From: Opitutia bacterium
Lineage (GTDB): Bacteria; Verrucomicrobiota; Verrucomicrobiia; Opitutales; Opitutaceae
Length of the DNA stretch: 64,000 nt
Direction: 5' to 3'
Assembly (NCBI GenBank): GCA_016190985.1
Contig: JACPPI010000002.1
Coordinates: forward strand, 1 to 64,000
In this document: in pieces, positions 36,067-44,989 of the stretch
Layout: each line of letters starts with the position of its first letter
Position numbering within the stretch: position 1 is the first letter of the stretch
Translations under genes and position numbers: made by a program
The notes under the pieces: generated by a model
Told to the model about the DNA's origin: nothing
Seen by the model: only the letters and a program-made list of their open reading frames with translations
Databases searched by the model: none

Positions 36067-36534
36067 ATGAGCAACCTGGTTCCGGAAAGCATGTCCACGC
36101 GGGGGCTCGAGGCCTTCCTGCACGAAAAAATCCCGCTGACCAAGGCCATGGGCCTGCACGTGGCCGAGAGCAACGCCCGGCGGCTCGTGCTCGAGGCGCC
36201 GCTCGACAAAAACGTCAATCACCTCGGCACGGCCTTCGGCGGCTCGCTGCACGCGCTGCCGACCCTCGCCTGCTACGCCGCGCTGTGGACGCTGTTGCGC
36301 GAGGCCGGCCTTGACGGCCATGTGGTCATCAAGCGCAGTGCGGCCAGTTACCGCTCGCCCGTCACCGGCACGCTGCGTGCCATCTGCGTCCGCCCGCCCG
36401 CCGCGCTGGTGAAGGAGTTCATCGCCGACCTCCGCCGCCACAAGAAGGCACGCATGGAACTGACCGCCATCGTCGAGGGCACCAACGGCAAACCGGCCGT
36501 GGAATTTTCGGGCAGCTTCGTTGCCGTCGTATGA
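36067..36534 (+). CDS. YiiD C-terminal-type thioesterase (hot-dog fold)
   Basis: A 155-residue protein from the ATG at 36067; the upstream in-frame extension to 35992 overlaps yjbQ and lacks protein character. It has the hot-dog thioesterase pattern of the YiiD C-terminal family: PLDKNVNHLGTAFGGSLHAL, then YAALWTLLREAGLDGHVVIK and SAASYRSPVTGTLRA. In E. coli this domain is fused to an acetyltransferase; here it stands alone. The acyl-CoA substrate is unknown. Confidence 0.8.
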   Translation: MSNLVPESMSTRGLEAFLHEKIPLTKAMGLHVAESNARRLVLEAPLDKNVNHLGTAFGGSLHALPTLACYAALWTLLREAGLDGHVVIKRSAASYRSPVTGTLRAICVRPPAALVKEFIADLRRHKKARMELTAIVEGTNGKPAVEFSGSFVAVV

Positions 36535-36543
36535 TCAACCTAT

Positions 36544-36609
36544 CTGGAACTCAAGAAATCAGGAAAATGACCAGACCAAATTGTTTGGCCTGAGTCCCTG
36601 AGTTCCAAA
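36544..36609. repeat. imperfect inverted repeat, family C
   Basis: TGGAACTCAAGAAATCAGG and CCTGAGTCCCTGAGTTCCA face each other around an AT-richer loop, in the gap between two convergent genes. The position fits a bidirectional transcription terminator. No second copy was seen in the window. Confidence 0.55.
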
Positions 36610-36618
36610 TTATCTGCG

Positions 36619-36990
36619 TCAGATGTGCTTCGAGTCCGCCTCGTCCTTCTGCGCGTAGCCGCTTTCCTGCCGCTGGTGGTTCACGGTGTTCTTCTTCAGG
36701 TAGGCCTGGTAGACATCGTCGGGTGTCATGCCGAGGGTCTGCGCCAGCGACACGAGGAAATGGAAAAGATCCACGACCTCGACCTTGGCGTTCTGCTCGT
36801 CGAACTTCTGGTATTTGGCCCACCACTTCCACGGCACGCTGTCGATCAGCTCGGCCGTCTCCTGCTGCATGGCCCGGGTATAATTAAGAATCCACTTCGC
36901 CTTCTCCTCGTCCGTCGGCGGCGGCAGATTCACTCCAATGCGCTTGTTCAGCGCATCTTGCATGCGAAAGATCTCCTCGAGTTTGTCCAT
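36619..36990 (-). CDS. dimeric all-alpha dUTPase-like nucleotide pyrophosphatase
   Basis: A 123-residue helical protein from the ATG at 36990; the longer frame to 37200 overlaps the upstream region and is not family-like. The metal-binding ExxE...ExxD pattern of the all-alpha NTP pyrophosphatases is present as QQETAELIDSVPWKWW followed by EVVDLFHFLVSL. The start EEIFRMQDALNKRIG is typical of the short bacterial members of the dUTPase_2 group. The likely reaction is dUTP to dUMP plus pyrophosphate, keeping uracil out of DNA; another dNTP substrate is possible. Confidence 0.82.
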   Translation of the reverse strand: MDKLEEIFRMQDALNKRIGVNLPPPTDEEKAKWILNYTRAMQQETAELIDSVPWKWWAKYQKFDEQNAKVEVVDLFHFLVSLAQTLGMTPDDVYQAYLKKNTVNHQRQESGYAQKDEADSKHI

Positions 36991-37208
36991 GGCCCGTGAG
37001 CGTGGGAGCCCCTCCGGCGGCTGGCAAGCCCGTCGCCCGGGAAATTTAAGTTGCCCTGCCGCGCTGAATGGCCGAGGTTGCCGCGTTATTGCCGCTGTCT
37101 GCCCCGCGCGAAATCGAGGGGTTGAGCACGAATCCCGAGCTCCGGCTGGCATCACTACCCGCGCCGCCACTTCTTGGCAGGCGCTCTCAAACAACAACAT
37201 AGATAGAC

Positions 37209-38129
37209 ATGTCCTCCACTGAATCGTCCGGTGCTCCCGCCGAAGCCACCGCGCCCCCCCCGGCTCCTGAAGCCGCGTTCCCTGCCTTCGGCTCCACCCG
37301 CGGCTCTGGCCTCGCCCGTGGCAAACGCCCCGCCGCCGGTCCCGCCGCCTCCACCGCGGCTGCCACCGAATACACGCCGACCGCCATCGAAGTCGTCAAC
37401 GCTCCGCGTGAATACCAGAACCCGTTCGCACCGGCTGAAGAGCCGGCTGCCGCATCTCCCGCCCCGTCAGCCGCAGGCTTGGCGAAGGCTGATGCCCCCG
37501 TCAGCGCAACCCTCGCGCCCGCCCAGAGCGACGAACCCGTCGCGCTGAACATCCTTGAGCCGGCCCAACCCAAGGCCGTGCCCGCGCAGACCTGGGAGAG
37601 CGAAGGCTTCAAGCCCGCCCGCGAACCCCGTGCCGATCGCGCCCCGCGTGAGGATCGTCAGGAGCGGCCGACCGACGAGCCCGTCGACATCGCCTCGATT
37701 CCCGAGCAGTTCCTCTACGTGCGCCCGGGGCACGCCTATGTGCCCACGCCGCGCAACTTCGGCGGCGCACCGCGCGACCGCAGCGAGCGCCCCGAGCGCC
37801 CCGCCCACGGTTCGCCCGAGCGCGCGATGGAGGCTTCCTCGGCCCATGCCCCCGCGAAAGCGGGCGGTTTCTTCGGCTGGCTGAAGGCCCTCTTCGGCGG
37901 CGCGCCTTCCCGGGCGCCGGCCGTCTCCGGTGCCAATGGCGAGCATCGCCACGAAGGCAGCCATCGTCGTCACCGGGGCGGCCGCAATCGCGGCGGCCAG
38001 GGTGGTGGTGAAGGCGGCCAGCGCCGCGACCGCGGCGGTCGTGGTCGCAGCGGTGGCGGCGACCGGGGTGGAAGTCCGGGCGGCTACCGGGGCGAACGCT
38101 CCGAGGGCAGCCGCCAGGGCGGCGTCTAA
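37209..38129 (+). CDS. intrinsically disordered Pro/Ala-rich protein with RGG-type C-terminus
   Basis: A 306-residue protein of very low complexity. Residues 1-120 are Ala/Pro/Ser-rich, and 140-215 alternate Arg, Glu and Pro (REDRQERPTDEPVD). One short hydrophobic, probably structured patch, GGFFGWLKALFGGAP, lies near 225, and the last 70 residues are Gly/Arg repeats (GGRNRGGQGGGEGGQRRDRG). RGG tails bind RNA and promote condensates, so an RNA-associated role is possible but unproven. I do not recognise the family. It is followed directly by a strong terminator, so it is expressed as its own unit. The coding frame is supported by the terminator and by frame-specific composition. Confidence 0.6.
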   Translation: MSSTESSGAPAEATAPPPAPEAAFPAFGSTRGSGLARGKRPAAGPAASTAAATEYTPTAIEVVNAPREYQNPFAPAEEPAAASPAPSAAGLAKADAPVSATLAPAQSDEPVALNILEPAQPKAVPAQTWESEGFKPAREPRADRAPREDRQERPTDEPVDIASIPEQFLYVRPGHAYVPTPRNFGGAPRDRSERPERPAHGSPERAMEASSAHAPAKAGGFFGWLKALFGGAPSRAPAVSGANGEHRHEGSHRRHRGGRNRGGQGGGEGGQRRDRGGRGRSGGGDRGGSPGGYRGERSEGSRQGGV

Positions 38130-38150
38130 GCCTCAGCCTGAAACACCTTC

Positions 38151-38182
38151 AAGCGCCTGCCTTCCGGCAGGCGCTTTTTTTT
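38151..38182 (+). terminator. Rho-independent terminator after the RGG protein
   Basis: AAGCGCCTGCC, loop TTCC, GGCAGGCGCTT form a perfect 11-bp stem, followed by an unbroken T run to 38182. It begins 21 bases after the stop codon of the upstream gene. Confidence 0.95.
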
Positions 38183-38278
38183 CGTCGCAACACGACAACC
38201 CCGTCCTAGCTTCTGCGCAATGGCGGGGTGCTCTGATGCCGGCTCTCAACCCTCAGCTCTCAGCCCTCAACTTTTCCG

Positions 38279-39568
38279 ATGTCCGATCTCATCATCCACG
38301 GCGGCAAACCCCTGAGCGGCACCATCGCGCCGTCGGGCAACAAGAATTCCGTCCTGCCCATCCTCTGCGCGACGCTGCTGACCGACGCCAAGGTCGTCCT
38401 CCGCCACGTCCCGCACATCACCGACGTCGAGAAGCTCGTGCACTTCTTTGCCGAGCAGGGCTCCGTCATCGCCTGGGACCGCGCCGCCGGCGCGATGACC
38501 ATCGACCATTCGGGTTTCGACGCCGGCCGCCTCAACGGCGAGCTGCCCGCCGGCATGCGCTCCTCCGTGCTCCTCTTCGCGCCGCTCCTGCAGCGCATGA
38601 AAAAGATCACGCTGCCGACCAACGCCAAGGGCTGCTCGCTCGGCGTCCGCGAGCTCGACCCGCACCTCGAGATACTGGAGAAACTCGGCGCGAAGGTCAC
38701 CCACAACGGCGACCTGAAGATGTCGCTCCAGGGCCGCTTCCGCGGCGCGCGCCACTGGCCCGACTACATGTCGGTCACCGCCACCGAGAATTTCGTCATG
38801 GCCGCCGTGCTGGCCGAGGGCGAGTCGGTGCTCATCAACGCCGCGAGCGAGCCGCACGTGCAGGATCTCTGCGCCATGCTCGTCGCCCTGGGCGCGAAGA
38901 TCGCGGGCCTCGGCACCAGCCAGCTCACCGTCACCGGCGTGAAGTCGCTCAAGGGCGGCGTGTTCACCATCCACACCGACCACCACGAGGTCGTCACCTT
39001 CCTCGCGCTCGGCGCCATCACCGGCGGCGAGGTGCGGGTGAAGAATTCCGTGCCGCACCACTTCGACCTCATCAACCGCTCCTTCGCCAAGCTCGGCGTG
39101 GCGGTGGAATACGACGGCGACACCGCCTTCGTCCGCAAGCGGCAGAAGCTCGTCGTCACCGAGCCGTTCACCTCGAACCTCCTCCCCAAGATCGAGGCCG
39201 CGCCGTGGCCGTATTTCCCCGTCGACCTCTTGCCCTGCATGATCGCGCTGGCCGTCCGCGCCGAGGGCACGGTGATGTTCTGGAACAAGGTCTACGAGGG
39301 CGGCTTCACCTGGATGTCCGAGCTGTCGAAGTTCGGCGCGCACGTCGTCGTCAGCGACCCGCACCGCATCACGGTCTTCGGTGCCAAGCCGCTGCGCCCG
39401 GCCGTGGTCGAGGCGCCCTACATCATCCGCGCCGCCGTTGCGCTCTACATGGTGGCCGCCAGCATCCCGGGGAAGTCCGTGGTCAAGAACGCCGACACCA
39501 TCAGGCGCGCCCATCCCAGCTTCGTGGAAAACCTCCGCAGCCTCGGCGCCGAGGTCGAATGGAAGTAA
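38279..39568 (+). CDS. murA: UDP-N-acetylglucosamine 1-carboxyvinyltransferase MurA
   Basis: A 429-residue EPSP-synthase-fold enzyme catalysing the first committed step of peptidoglycan synthesis, transfer of enolpyruvate from PEP to UDP-GlcNAc in the cytoplasm. The PEP-binding Lys22 and Asn23 (SGNKNSVLPIL) and the catalytic loop Cys119 (NAKGCSLGVRELDPHLE) are present; the Cys makes the enzyme fosfomycin-sensitive in principle. MurA rather than AroA is supported by the Cys loop and by ENFVMAAVLAEG. The loop sequence is divergent from the proteobacterial PGGC form. It is followed after nine bases by repeat A copy 2 and then ruvB. Confidence 0.93.
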   Translation: MSDLIIHGGKPLSGTIAPSGNKNSVLPILCATLLTDAKVVLRHVPHITDVEKLVHFFAEQGSVIAWDRAAGAMTIDHSGFDAGRLNGELPAGMRSSVLLFAPLLQRMKKITLPTNAKGCSLGVRELDPHLEILEKLGAKVTHNGDLKMSLQGRFRGARHWPDYMSVTATENFVMAAVLAEGESVLINAASEPHVQDLCAMLVALGAKIAGLGTSQLTVTGVKSLKGGVFTIHTDHHEVVTFLALGAITGGEVRVKNSVPHHFDLINRSFAKLGVAVEYDGDTAFVRKRQKLVVTEPFTSNLLPKIEAAPWPYFPVDLLPCMIALAVRAEGTVMFWNKVYEGGFTWMSELSKFGAHVVVSDPHRITVFGAKPLRPAVVEAPYIIRAAVALYMVAASIPGKSVVKNADTIRRAHPSFVENLRSLGAEVEWK

Positions 39569-39576
39569 GCCAGTCT

Positions 39577-39668
39577 TTTTTGACCACGGATTTCACGGAT
39601 ACCCACGGATCAATCCCTGAGCACTATCCGCCTTATCCGTCTTGATCTGCGCAATCCGTGGTAAAACA
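39577..39668. repeat. interspersed inverted repeat, family A, copy 2
   Basis: Arms TTTTGACCACGGAT and ATCCGTGGTAAAAC enclose further CACGGAT and ATCCG units, the same arrangement as the copies at 35486 and 48058. It fills nearly the whole gap between murA and ruvB and ends only four bases before the ruvB start. Confidence 0.75.
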
Positions 39669-39671
39669 ATA

Positions 39672-40718
<1,047 letters not shown>

Positions 40719-40739
40719 TCGGTGCGCGTCCGCCCCGTG

Positions 40740-40994
40740 ATGAAACCCATCCGCCTCACCAAACATGCCGGCGGTTACCTCTTGAGTCGCGGGTTCACCG
40801 TCGCGGAAGTGGAAGAAACCATCCGCACTTCAGCTTGGGGCCAGACTGAATTGGGCCGGCTCGATTGTCGGAAAGACTTCCCTTTCAACACTGACTGGAA
40901 CGGCACCCGTTACGTCACCAGACAGGTGCGGCCGGTGTTTGTGGATGAGCCAGATGAAATAGTTGTCATCACCGTTTATACCTATTACTTCTGA
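40740..40994 (+). CDS. DUF4258-like small protein, candidate toxin
   Basis: An 84-residue protein from the ATG at 40740. The pattern RLTKHAGGYLLSRGFTVAEVEETIRTS followed by a C-terminal strand pair (EIVVITVYTYYF) is that of DUF4258 proteins, which are often paired with DUF2283 proteins and resemble RelE-fold toxins in size and layout. It is followed after three bases by a DUF2283 gene. Toxicity is an inference from the pairing; no catalytic residue can be named. Confidence 0.65.
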   Translation: MKPIRLTKHAGGYLLSRGFTVAEVEETIRTSAWGQTELGRLDCRKDFPFNTDWNGTRYVTRQVRPVFVDEPDEIVVITVYTYYF

Positions 40995-40997
40995 ACC

Positions 40998-41210
40998 ATG
41001 AAAATCTCCTACGACAGCGAGGTTGACGCCCTCACCATCACGTTTCGTGAGACGACCGTGACGACCAAGCATTTGGCCGAAGGCATTGCCGCGGACTACG
41101 ACCGCGACGGCCGGCTGGCCGGATTGGAGATCCTCGACGCCAAGCGGCGCTTCGGCGACGAGCACACCTTTGAGAAAGTGACGGTAGAAGGCCTGCACAC
41201 AGCGGTCTAA
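40998..41210 (+). CDS. DUF2283 family protein, candidate antitoxin
   Basis: A 70-residue protein with the complete DUF2283 pattern: MKISYDSEVDALTITF, then GIAADYDRDGRLAGLEILDA, the acidic, strand-rich signature of the family. It begins three bases after the DUF4258 gene, so the two are co-translated. DUF2283 genes frequently sit next to DUF4258 genes; an antitoxin role is proposed from that arrangement only. Confidence 0.75.
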   Translation: MKISYDSEVDALTITFRETTVTTKHLAEGIAADYDRDGRLAGLEILDAKRRFGDEHTFEKVTVEGLHTAV

Positions 41211-41212
41211 GC

Positions 41213-41383
41213 ATGGAGCCCGCGTCACCCAGTCTGCGGCGTCCGCCCGCGCTTGACGCCCGCACGAAAGCCATCAATGCCGCCATGCACCGCGCCGCCA
41301 AAGTCGCCGCCGCGCCCGCACGCACGGCAGGCACCAGGCTCTACGTGATCCGCAACGGCAAACTCGTGGCCGAAAAGCCGTGA
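41213..41383 (+). CDS. small basic protein of unknown function
   Basis: A 56-codon frame whose ATG lies two bases after the DUF2283 stop. The product is Ala/Arg-rich (MEPASPSLRRPPALDART) and ends in a strand-like LYVIRNGKLVAEKP. Tight spacing with the two genes before it and frame-like composition favour translation, but I do not recognise a family. It is too short for a firm call. Confidence 0.4.
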   Translation: MEPASPSLRRPPALDARTKAINAAMHRAAKVAAAPARTAGTRLYVIRNGKLVAEKP

Positions 41384-41481
41384 ACCTCGCCCGCACCGCC
41401 CAGGGCCGCATCCTCACACCCAAAGGCTACGGCACCATCGGCCTCAAAGCCGCCACCGGAGACCAGCAGACTTTGCTGTAG
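41384..41481 (+). pseudogene. duplicated 3' end of ruvB
   Basis: The frame LARTAQGRILTPKGYGTIGL KAATGDQQTLL-stop repeats the last 31 codons of ruvB (41389-41481 against 40626-40718). Differences are mostly at third codon positions and the stop is TAG instead of TGA, so this is a diverged homologue rather than a recent copy. It has no start and no upstream ruvB part. It delimits the DUF4258/DUF2283 cassette on the right, while ruvB delimits it on the left. Confidence 0.85.
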
Positions 41482-41504
41482 GAGCGGTTTTACGCCGCGA
41501 TCCA
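41478..41504 (+). repeat. half-copy of the GGAGxGGxxTTxxGCC repeat (family E)
   Basis: TGTAGGAGCGGTTTTACGCC has the same layout as one arm of the palindrome at 52240-52310 (GTGGGAGGGGCTTCATGCCC), but the opposite arm is missing here. It overlaps the stop of the ruvB remnant. Confidence 0.45.
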
Positions 41505-41506
41505 CT

Positions 41507-41965
41507 ATGCAATCGCTGCCCTATCGTCTCAGCGCAGCGATGTTAGGCGTGGTGGTATCGGGATTACTGCTCAGCGCGTGCGGCAAAAAGCCGGATAGCC
41601 CGCCTGTTACCCTCCAGCTCTTTGTCGATGATCGCGGGTTCCCGCACATAAATTATTCGGCCGGCCCTTTTCGACAACATAGCTACAGCAGTAACCTCTA
41701 CAAATATGAGGCACGACTCGGACCCGTGGGTGGGGCATCGAGCGTCGAACTCGCAGGCTCGTTGACATGGAAAGACACAGCAAAAAAACTTGCCCTAGTT
41801 TCATTCCAGCTACGGAACACCGAGCCGGTTGTCATTGAACTATCTGGTCTGCATCCAACTAACAAAGATGCCACCGAGACCGAAGCGGTGATCAGACAAA
41901 CCTTCGCGCCAGGCTCACATGAGTTTGCACAGGAATACTGGGTGGTGTTCGTCAGCGAACATTGA
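41507..41965 (+). CDS. hypothetical lipoprotein
   Basis: A 152-residue protein with a lipoprotein signal: hydrophobic SAAMLGVVVSGLL followed by the lipobox LSAC at Cys25 and a charged GKKPDS. The mature part is predicted to be mainly strands (VTLQLFVDDRGFPHINYSAG, LTWKDTAKKLALVSFQL). Its base composition is visibly less GC-rich than its neighbours, hinting at separate acquisition. No family recognised. It faces creD in a convergent pair. Confidence 0.65.
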   Translation: MQSLPYRLSAAMLGVVVSGLLLSACGKKPDSPPVTLQLFVDDRGFPHINYSAGPFRQHSYSSNLYKYEARLGPVGGASSVELAGSLTWKDTAKKLALVSFQLRNTEPVVIELSGLHPTNKDATETEAVIRQTFAPGSHEFAQEYWVVFVSEH

Positions 41966-41993
41966 GGTGAAACCACTCGGGGGGTTCGCACAC

Positions 41994-43400
41994 TTATCTG
42001 CCGGCACTCGCGGCCTCAGTATTCATTTCGAGTGAATACCAGTTGATCCGCCGGGTGCAGAACATCACCAGCGCCAGCGCCCCGAACAACGCGGCCGTGC
42101 CGGCCACGAGCGCGTAATCCTGCGACTTGAGCACAAAGTAGAGATAACCGTAGGTCGCGCCGAGGCCGCCGCCGATGACGAGCGTGCGCCGGCCGGTCTT
42201 GAGGAAACTCCAGGCATAGTGCGACACGAGGAGCGTGCACAGCGTCGCGGCCACCGCGTAGGCCAACCCCGTCGTCCAGAACTCCGACAGCGCCAGAAAC
42301 CCGAGGAAGAACAGCGCCAGCGCGGCGCCGACCATCGCGTATTGCAGCGGATGGATCTTCAGCCCGGGCGCCGTCACCTCGAACAGGAAGAACACGGCGA
42401 ACACGAGGACGAAGAACAGCACGCCGTATTTCTGCGCGCGCTCGGCCATGCTGTAGCCGTCCACCGGCTGGGCAAAGCGCACCCCAAAGGCCGCGGCGCC
42501 GGTCTTCTTCGCCATGTCGGCGTCACACGTCACCCGGTTGGTCCACGCCTGAGGAAATCCGCGGCTGAAATGAGCACTTTCCCATTCGGCCTTGAAACCG
42601 TCCGCCGCCACGCGGCGCGTCACCGGCAGCGAGGCCCCCATGAACGACGGATCGGGCCACGGCGACTGCAGCGCCACGGCCGTGGTCTTGCCGAGCGGGG
42701 CGATTTCCAGTCGCTCGCTGCCCTGCAGGACCGCCGCCAGGTTGAACCCCAGTTTCCCCTTGTCCGCCGCACCCGCGACCTTGGCCGCCAGCGGCAGAAA
42801 GGTTTCGCGGGCCCCGTCGGTCGACTCGAAGGCCGACTCCGAGCCTTCGGGGGACTTGAACGAACCGACCGAGCGCACGCCGTGCAGGTCGGACACCCCG
42901 AACAGCACGCGCGCCCGGCCCCAGTCGACCTGCTCGGCCGCGATGCCCGCCGCGGCGAAATCCGGCTGGAACCAGCCGGTGAGATTCACTTTCGCCGTGT
43001 AAACCACGGCGTCGTAAATGCCGCGGTGCCGCACCTCGGGCCCGACCATGCCGTCCACGGTCAGCACCTCCGGCAGGAAATAGGCCGTCGCCTGGCACGT
43101 CACGACCTCCTCCACGTCCTCCTTCTTGCCATTCACCACCTTGGGGCGGACCATCTGGGTCCGGTAGGTGTAGGGCACGGCCAGCACCGGCCCCGTGACG
43201 AGCTGGGACCGGCCCCAGATGCCGGCGATCTCCTCGGTGGCCTGCCGTTGAAAATCGCGCCGCTCGCGCAGCACGCCTTGCGTCATGCCCAACGGGATAT
43301 GTAGCAGGGCGATCAACAGGCAGATGCCGGTGATCTTGAGAAACACGGCCAGCCGGCGGGAACCGGGCGTGGGAATGACGGGAGGTTGGGCGGTATCCAT
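41994..43400 (-). CDS. creD: inner-membrane protein CreD
   Basis: A 468-residue protein. An N-terminal membrane helix (ITGICLLIALLHIPLG), a long periplasmic domain with RRDFQRQATEEIAGIWGRSQ and VTGPVLAVPY, and a C-terminal bundle of about five helices beginning AERAQKYGVLFFVLVFAVFF are the CreD layout. In E. coli CreD is the main CreBC regulon target and affects envelope integrity and beta-lactam tolerance. Gene order here (creB, creC, creD on the minus strand) matches the classical operon, lacking creA. A palindromic repeat separates it from creC. Confidence 0.9.
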   Translation of the reverse strand: MDTAQPPVIPTPGSRRLAVFLKITGICLLIALLHIPLGMTQGVLRERRDFQRQATEEIAGIWGRSQLVTGPVLAVPYTYRTQMVRPKVVNGKKEDVEEVVTCQATAYFLPEVLTVDGMVGPEVRHRGIYDAVVYTAKVNLTGWFQPDFAAAGIAAEQVDWGRARVLFGVSDLHGVRSVGSFKSPEGSESAFESTDGARETFLPLAAKVAGAADKGKLGFNLAAVLQGSERLEIAPLGKTTAVALQSPWPDPSFMGASLPVTRRVAADGFKAEWESAHFSRGFPQAWTNRVTCDADMAKKTGAAAFGVRFAQPVDGYSMAERAQKYGVLFFVLVFAVFFLFEVTAPGLKIHPLQYAMVGAALALFFLGFLALSEFWTTGLAYAVAATLCTLLVSHYAWSFLKTGRRTLVIGGGLGATYGYLYFVLKSQDYALVAGTAALFGALALVMFCTRRINWYSLEMNTEAASAGR

Positions 43401-43468
43401 GCCCCCATCCTGCCCGGTCTGTGTGAAACCCGTGTGAAGTCCCGATGAAATCGGAGGGAAATCAGCAG

Positions 43469-43523
43469 GTGGAACGCGTTGACCTCAACGCGTTCAAGCG
43501 GCTTGAGGTCAAGCCGCTCCACC
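43469..43523. repeat. interspersed inverted repeat, family F, copy 1
   Basis: GGTGGAACGCGTTGACCTCA is mirrored by TGAGGTCAAGCCGCTCCACC around AACGCGTTCAAGCGGCT. The same outer arms occur at 52854-52928. It lies between creC and creD and partly overlaps the creC 3' end. Confidence 0.7.
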
Positions 43524-44867
43524 CAAAGGCAGCCAAAACACCGCCCGGGCGCCGCCAGGGCGGTTCTCCAGCATCGCGTCACCACCGTGGAGGTGGGCGA
43601 TCTCGCGCACGAGCGCGAGACCGAGCCCCGTGCTCTTGCGCTCGGTGCCCGGACGCGGCAGCGAATAAAACCGCTCGAACACCCGCGGCAGCGCGTAGTC
43701 CGGCACCCCGGGCCCGTTGTCCTCCACCGTGAAAGTTACCCGGCCCGCGTCTCCCGCACACCGCAACACCACCACGCCGCCAGGGGGCGAGAAATCCAGC
43801 GCGTTCTGCAGCAGGTTCACCAAGGCCTCGCGCAGCAGCACCCGCTCGCCGCGCAGCGTGGCCGCGACCGTTTCAACCTTCAACGCCACCCGTGCCGTCT
43901 CGAAGGCGGACCGCATCGCCGCCGCCGCTTCCGCGGTGAGCTCCGCCGCGACGATGACCTCCGTCTGCCGCAACGCCTTGCGCGCCTCGAGTGACGACAG
44001 CTCCAGCAGCCGCTCGACGCTCTGCTGGATGCGCGCCGCTTCGCCGCGAATGTTGTCGAGAAATTTTTTTCGCTGCTCCTCCGGCATGGCTTCATCCATC
44101 AACTCGGCCGCGCCGCGGATGGCGGCGAGCGGCGCCTTCACCTCGTGCGCCAGCGCCTGCGTGTAGCGCTCGACGTGTTGCCGTCCTTCCAGAGCGTCGC
44201 GCATCTCCTCAAAAGCCGTGCCAAGCTCCGCGATCTCCGTGGCCCGCGATGGCGGCGGCGCGGCCGGCCGGCCGTTGCGGACGGCCCGCACGTAAGCCGT
44301 CAGCCGTTCGAGCGAGCGCGTCAGCCGCGCGGCGATCCACCAGCCCGCCACGATCATCACCAGCGCGATCGCACCTCCCGATCCCACCAAACTCCAGCGC
44401 GCCGCCCGCACGCCCTCGACCACGGTCGCCAGTGGCCGTCCGACCCCGACCCAACCCAACAGCTCGCCGCCGCGCCGCACGGGAGCGAACACGCGCAGCT
44501 CGTTGCCCACCTCGGCCACGTTCGACACGGTGTAGTTCTCCGAGGCCAGTTTACCCGCCCCGGTCATCGTCCGCTGGTAGGTTTGCCCAAGGTCCCGGCC
44601 CGCCGAATCAAAGAGCACCCGGCCCGCGGGATCGCAGGCAAACACCCGCAGCACCTCGGAGCCGGGCGGCAGCGTGCCCAGCTTGCGCGCCCAGTCCTCC
44701 TCCCGCGCGGCGTAGGCGGCGAGGTAGACGGCGGTGTCCCCGAGGGTGCGCCGCATGGATTCCACGTAGCGCACGCGCACATCGCGCAGCACCAGCGCCA
44801 TCAGCGCGACAAACCCGATGGCCGCCGCGCCGACGTAGACCGTGAAGATGGCCGTGCGGATCCTCAT
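43509..44867 (-). CDS. creC: sensor histidine kinase CreC
   Basis: A 452-residue kinase with membrane helices near residues 9-28 and 180-200 enclosing a periplasmic sensor domain. HAMP-like sequence follows, then the HisKA box LAHEVKAPLAAIRGAAEL with the phosphorylated His at about 256, the N box NLLQNALDFS, and the G boxes VEDNGPGVPD and KSTGLGLALVREIAHLHGG. It phosphorylates CreB. The assignment to CreC rests on sequence style and on creB and creD on either side. Confidence 0.9.
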   Translation of the reverse strand: MRIRTAIFTVYVGAAAIGFVALMALVLRDVRVRYVESMRRTLGDTAVYLAAYAAREEDWARKLGTLPPGSEVLRVFACDPAGRVLFDSAGRDLGQTYQRTMTGAGKLASENYTVSNVAEVGNELRVFAPVRRGGELLGWVGVGRPLATVVEGVRAARWSLVGSGGAIALVMIVAGWWIAARLTRSLERLTAYVRAVRNGRPAAPPPSRATEIAELGTAFEEMRDALEGRQHVERYTQALAHEVKAPLAAIRGAAELMDEAMPEEQRKKFLDNIRGEAARIQQSVERLLELSSLEARKALRQTEVIVAAELTAEAAAAMRSAFETARVALKVETVAATLRGERVLLREALVNLLQNALDFSPPGGVVVLRCAGDAGRVTFTVEDNGPGVPDYALPRVFERFYSLPRPGTERKSTGLGLALVREIAHLHGGDAMLENRPGGARAVFWLPLGGAA

Positions 44868-44890
44868 GATCGAATTCCGGCCAATCCATT

Positions 44891-44975
44891 ATTACACCAA
44901 GGTCGCGAAGAGAGCGAAGCGGGTCTGTCGTTCATTGGATCGATCCTTTGCTGCCTTTGCGTCCTTGGTGTGAAA
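44891..44975. repeat. inverted repeat, family B
   Basis: TTACACCAAGGTCGCGAAG and CTTTGCGTCCTTGGTGTGAA face each other 85 bases end to end, in the gap between creB and creC. Only one copy is in the window. It splits an otherwise compact two-component operon. Confidence 0.6.
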
Positions 44976-44989
44976 AACTGTGTCTTGTC

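Noticed and set aside
38267-39514. A 415-codon minus-strand frame opposite murA
   Set aside because: Asp/Val/Gly/His-rich antisense shadow; murA on the plus strand is complete.
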